From contig JAGHTQ010000010.1 in NCBI GenBank assembly GCA_018065295.1, positions 1 through 7,375 on the forward strand: DNA of 7,375 bases. Reading direction: 5' to 3'. Positions within the stretch are counted from its first letter, which is position 1; each line of letters opens with the position of its first letter. The position numbers were made by a program, and so were the translations under genes. This DNA is from Candidatus Colimonas fimequi (GTDB taxonomy: Bacteria > Bacillota > Clostridia > Peptostreptococcales > Anaerovoracaceae). Of the stretch, positions 5,726 through 7,375 are shown piece after piece. The notes under the pieces are model-generated. The model was not told the DNA's origin. It did not search any database and saw only the letters and a list, made by a program, of their open reading frames with translations.

Positions 5726-5752
5726 AAAAAAGCGCTTCATGAAGAAGCGCTT
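5726..5752 (-). terminator. Intrinsic terminator of the symporter gene
   Basis: On the minus strand AAGCGCTTC and GAAGCGCTT form a perfect 9-bp stem around TTCAT, and the stem runs into TTTT to make six consecutive T. It begins 6 bases after the symporter stop codon and separates that gene from the downstream P1 hydrolase. Confidence 0.9.
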
Positions 5753-5758
5753 GATTAT

Positions 5759-7159
5759 TTACTGAATGATGTTAAGACCCAGTGACTGGAGCAGCATTAA
5801 GAGCAGCAGTGCTGGTGCAATGAACTTAATCATTGCAACGTAAAGCCACTTACGGCTGAACTTATACTTGCCCTGAGTTACTTCGTCGATAATTGTAACT
5901 GGCTTAACAACCCAACCGATAAGGATACAAGTCAGTAATGCGATTGTAGGCATTAACAGGTTGTTTGACAGATAGTCCATCAGGTCCAGAACCTGAGCTA
6001 CTGCGCCGTTTGGCAGAGTCTTCTCGAAGTACAGCTTATTGTAGCCAAGGCATACGATAACGCCCAGGATGATTGTATATACTGAGAAGATGATTGAGCT
6101 CTTAAGTCTTGACCACTTGAACTTGTCGATAAGGCTGGATACTACAGCTTCCATTACGGATACAGCTGATGTTACTGCTGCCAGTGATACGATCAGGAAG
6201 AATACCAGACCTACTACCTTACCAGCTCCACCCATTGCTGCGAATACCTTAGGAAGTGAAATGAACATGAGTCCAGGACCTGCTGACATGTTGTCTGCGC
6301 CCATGAATACTACTACTGCTGGGATGATCATAAAACCAGCCAGAAGAGCTGCTGCTGTATCGAAGAACTCAATGTTGTTAATTGCCTTACCAAGGTTAGC
6401 TTCCTTAGGTGCATATGAACCATAAGCAACCATGATACCCATAGCTACACTGATTGAGAAGAACAGCTGACCAAGAGCATCCATGAATGTGATCATGTAG
6501 TCCTTAGGGCCAAGGCCATCAAAGTTAGGAATAAAATAAACCTTCAGACCATCAATACCAGTTCTAGTTACGCCATCAGCATCTGTATAGCTTAATGTCA
6601 GTGAAAAAATTGAAATACCAATAATCAGAACCAGGAGAATTGGCATGAGAATTCTACTGTACTTCTCGATACCCTTCTCTACACCAACAATGATGATAAT
6701 TGCACAAACTGCGAAGAACAGAACTGTCCAGATAATTGGCTCCCACTGTGCTGTAATGTGACCAGTGAAATATCCGTCTTCTGCTGCTGCCTCACCATTA
6801 AATGTAAGGAAAACTTCAAGATACTTGAATACCCAGCCACCGATTACACAGTAGTAAGGCATAATGATTGCTGGAATAGCACATGCGATGATACCAAGTG
6901 CACCCCAATTCTTATGAATTGCACTGTATGCAGTAAGTGGACCCTGTCTTGTCTTACGGCCAATAGCTACTTCTGTTGTCAGCATTGTATAACCGAATGT
7001 AAGTACAAGAATGATATAGAATAACAGGAAGATACCGCCGCCGTCCTTAGCTGCCAGATATGGGAATCTCCACAGGTTACCAAGGCCGATAGCACTACTT
7101 GCTGCCGCAATTACAAACCCGAAATGTCCAGAGAATGAACTTCTCTTCTCGTTCTCCAT
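5759..7159 (-). CDS. Sodium-dependent amino-acid symporter, NSS (SNF/LeuT-fold) family
   Basis: This is a 466-residue inner-membrane transporter that should use the sodium gradient to import an amino acid or related compound. I count about 11 membrane helices, near 13-38, 42-65, 86-118, 142-160, 167-188, 224-248, 262-288, 314-343, 353-372, 386-416 and 438-462. This is the 11-helix bacterial form (MhsT/Tyt1-like), not the 12-helix LeuT form. The helix 1 signature SAIGLGNLWRFPYLAAKDGG (22-41) holds Asn28 and Arg31, matching LeuT Asn27 and Arg30. Helix 3 has Tyr103 (LeuT Tyr108). Helix 6 has LFFSISVAMG (232-241) and helix 8 LAAVTS (326-331), matching the sodium-2 ligands Ala351, Thr354 and Ser355. 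The ATG at 7159 is chosen over an in-frame TTG at 7183 because of GAGGAG upstream. It stands alone between its own terminator and a terminator of the preceding gene. Its substrate cannot be read from the sequence. Confidence 0.93.
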   Translation of the reverse strand: MENEKRSSFSGHFGFVIAAASSAIGLGNLWRFPYLAAKDGGGIFLLFYIILVLTFGYTMLTTEVAIGRKTRQGPLTAYSAIHKNWGALGIIACAIPAIIMPYYCVIGGWVFKYLEVFLTFNGEAAAEDGYFTGHITAQWEPIIWTVLFFAVCAIIIIVGVEKGIEKYSRILMPILLVLIIGISIFSLTLSYTDADGVTRTGIDGLKVYFIPNFDGLGPKDYMITFMDALGQLFFSISVAMGIMVAYGSYAPKEANLGKAINNIEFFDTAAALLAGFMIIPAVVVFMGADNMSAGPGLMFISLPKVFAAMGGAGKVVGLVFFLIVSLAAVTSAVSVMEAVVSSLIDKFKWSRLKSSIIFSVYTIILGVIVCLGYNKLYFEKTLPNGAVAQVLDLMDYLSNNLLMPTIALLTCILIGWVVKPVTIIDEVTQGKYKFSRKWLYVAMIKFIAPALLLLMLLQSLGLNIIQ

Positions 7160-7169
7160 GATATTAATA

Positions 7170-7175
7170 CTCCTC
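7170..7175 (-). promoter_or_regulatory. Ribosome binding site deciding the symporter start
   Basis: GAGGAG on the minus strand lies 10 nt before the ATG at 7159. The spacer is slightly long, but the site lies inside the reading frame of the alternative TTG start at 7183, which therefore cannot use it. Starting at 7159 also gives the usual short N-terminal tail before helix 1. Confidence 0.7.
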
Positions 7176-7222
7176 AAAAACAATTAATTTTTATAATAAC
7201 TAATAAAATTGCAACGTGGATA

Positions 7223-7251
7223 ATTATTTAGTAATAACAAAAAACAATCAA
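7223..7251 (-). promoter_or_regulatory. Candidate symporter promoter
   Basis: On the minus strand TTGATT (7251-7246), a 17-base spacer and AATAAT (7228-7223) resemble a sigma-A promoter, with two mismatches in the -35 and one in the -10. The surroundings are very AT-rich, so chance matches are likely. The remainder of 7160-7270 shows no riboswitch-like structure that I can recognise. Confidence 0.35.
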
Positions 7252-7270
7252 CATCTTTGTTATAAATATT

Positions 7271-7301
7271 AAAAAAACGCTCCCATAATTGGGAGCGTTT
7301 T
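7271..7301 (-). terminator. Intrinsic terminator of the gene at the right edge, symmetric
   Basis: CGCTCCC (7278-7284) pairs with GGGAGCG (7291-7297), extended by four A-T pairs, around the loop ATAATT. On the minus strand the stem continues into seven T, ending the transcript of the gene whose stop is at 7333. On the plus strand it has four T, so it is weaker in that direction. Confidence 0.9.
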
Positions 7302-7332
7302 AATTACATTGTTATTCAGGTAATCGAGTTGA

Positions 7333-7375
7333 TTACTTCCAGCATTCTGTTTCGCCGTAAGTTTCAACGTCAGCC
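7333..7375 (-). CDS. C-terminal end of an unidentified gene (partial)
   Basis: The last 13 codons of a minus-strand frame are visible, reading ADVETYGETECWK and then TAA at 7335-7333. The frame is chosen because its stop lies 32 bases before a strong terminator in the same direction. Of the other two minus frames, one has several stops in the same stretch and the other runs through the terminator hairpin. The start and most of the gene lie beyond the window, and this tail is too short to assign a family. Confidence 0.5.
   Translation of the reverse strand, partial: ADVETYGETECWK

Noticed and set aside
7160..7183. In-frame TTG start at 7183 for the symporter
   Set aside because: The only good ribosome binding site, GAGGAG at 7170-7175, lies downstream of that TTG.

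Overview
The window looks like chromosomal DNA of a low-to-moderate GC Bacillota, most likely an anaerobic Clostridia-type bacterium. The support is strong AGGAG-type ribosome binding sites, AT-rich intergenic DNA with simple hairpin/T-run terminators, AGA-rich arginine codon use, a fused RibBA, and a short 11-helix NSS transporter. I cannot name the genus. The genes are densely packed and no gene-free stretch reaches 300 bases.

Layout. Positions 41-3572 (+) hold a complete riboflavin operon, ribD-ribE-ribBA-ribH. Its genes overlap by 1 nt or lie 14-15 nt apart, and a strong terminator follows at 3589-3616. The operon promoter, and any FMN riboswitch, lies upstream of the window. Converging on it from the minus strand is cysK (3666-4595). 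Its own promoter has a perfect 12-bp palindrome exactly between the -35 and -10 boxes, and its -35 overlaps the stop codon of the next gene. That gene (4659-5624, minus) encodes a P1/S58-family autoproteolytic hydrolase resembling NylC. Upstream of it, also on the minus strand, an independently terminated NSS-family sodium-coupled amino-acid symporter occupies 5759-7159. The right edge holds a strong hairpin terminator and the last 13 codons of an unidentified minus-strand gene.

How the genes work together. RibD, RibE, RibBA and RibH cover GTP to riboflavin except for the phosphatase step. CysK makes L-cysteine from O-acetylserine and sulfide. The P1 hydrolase may release amino acids from amides or small peptides, and the symporter would import amino acids or related compounds. 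A metabolic link between the minus-strand genes is inference only.

The most unusual signal is a 30-nt hairpin repeat. It has two full copies (3631-3660 and, inverted, 5677-5706) and one copy cut by the window edge (1-21). All differences between the full copies keep the stem paired. Both full copies lie 14-19 nt beyond an intrinsic terminator and in the same orientation as it, and the rib operon lies between two direct copies. I do not recognise the element.
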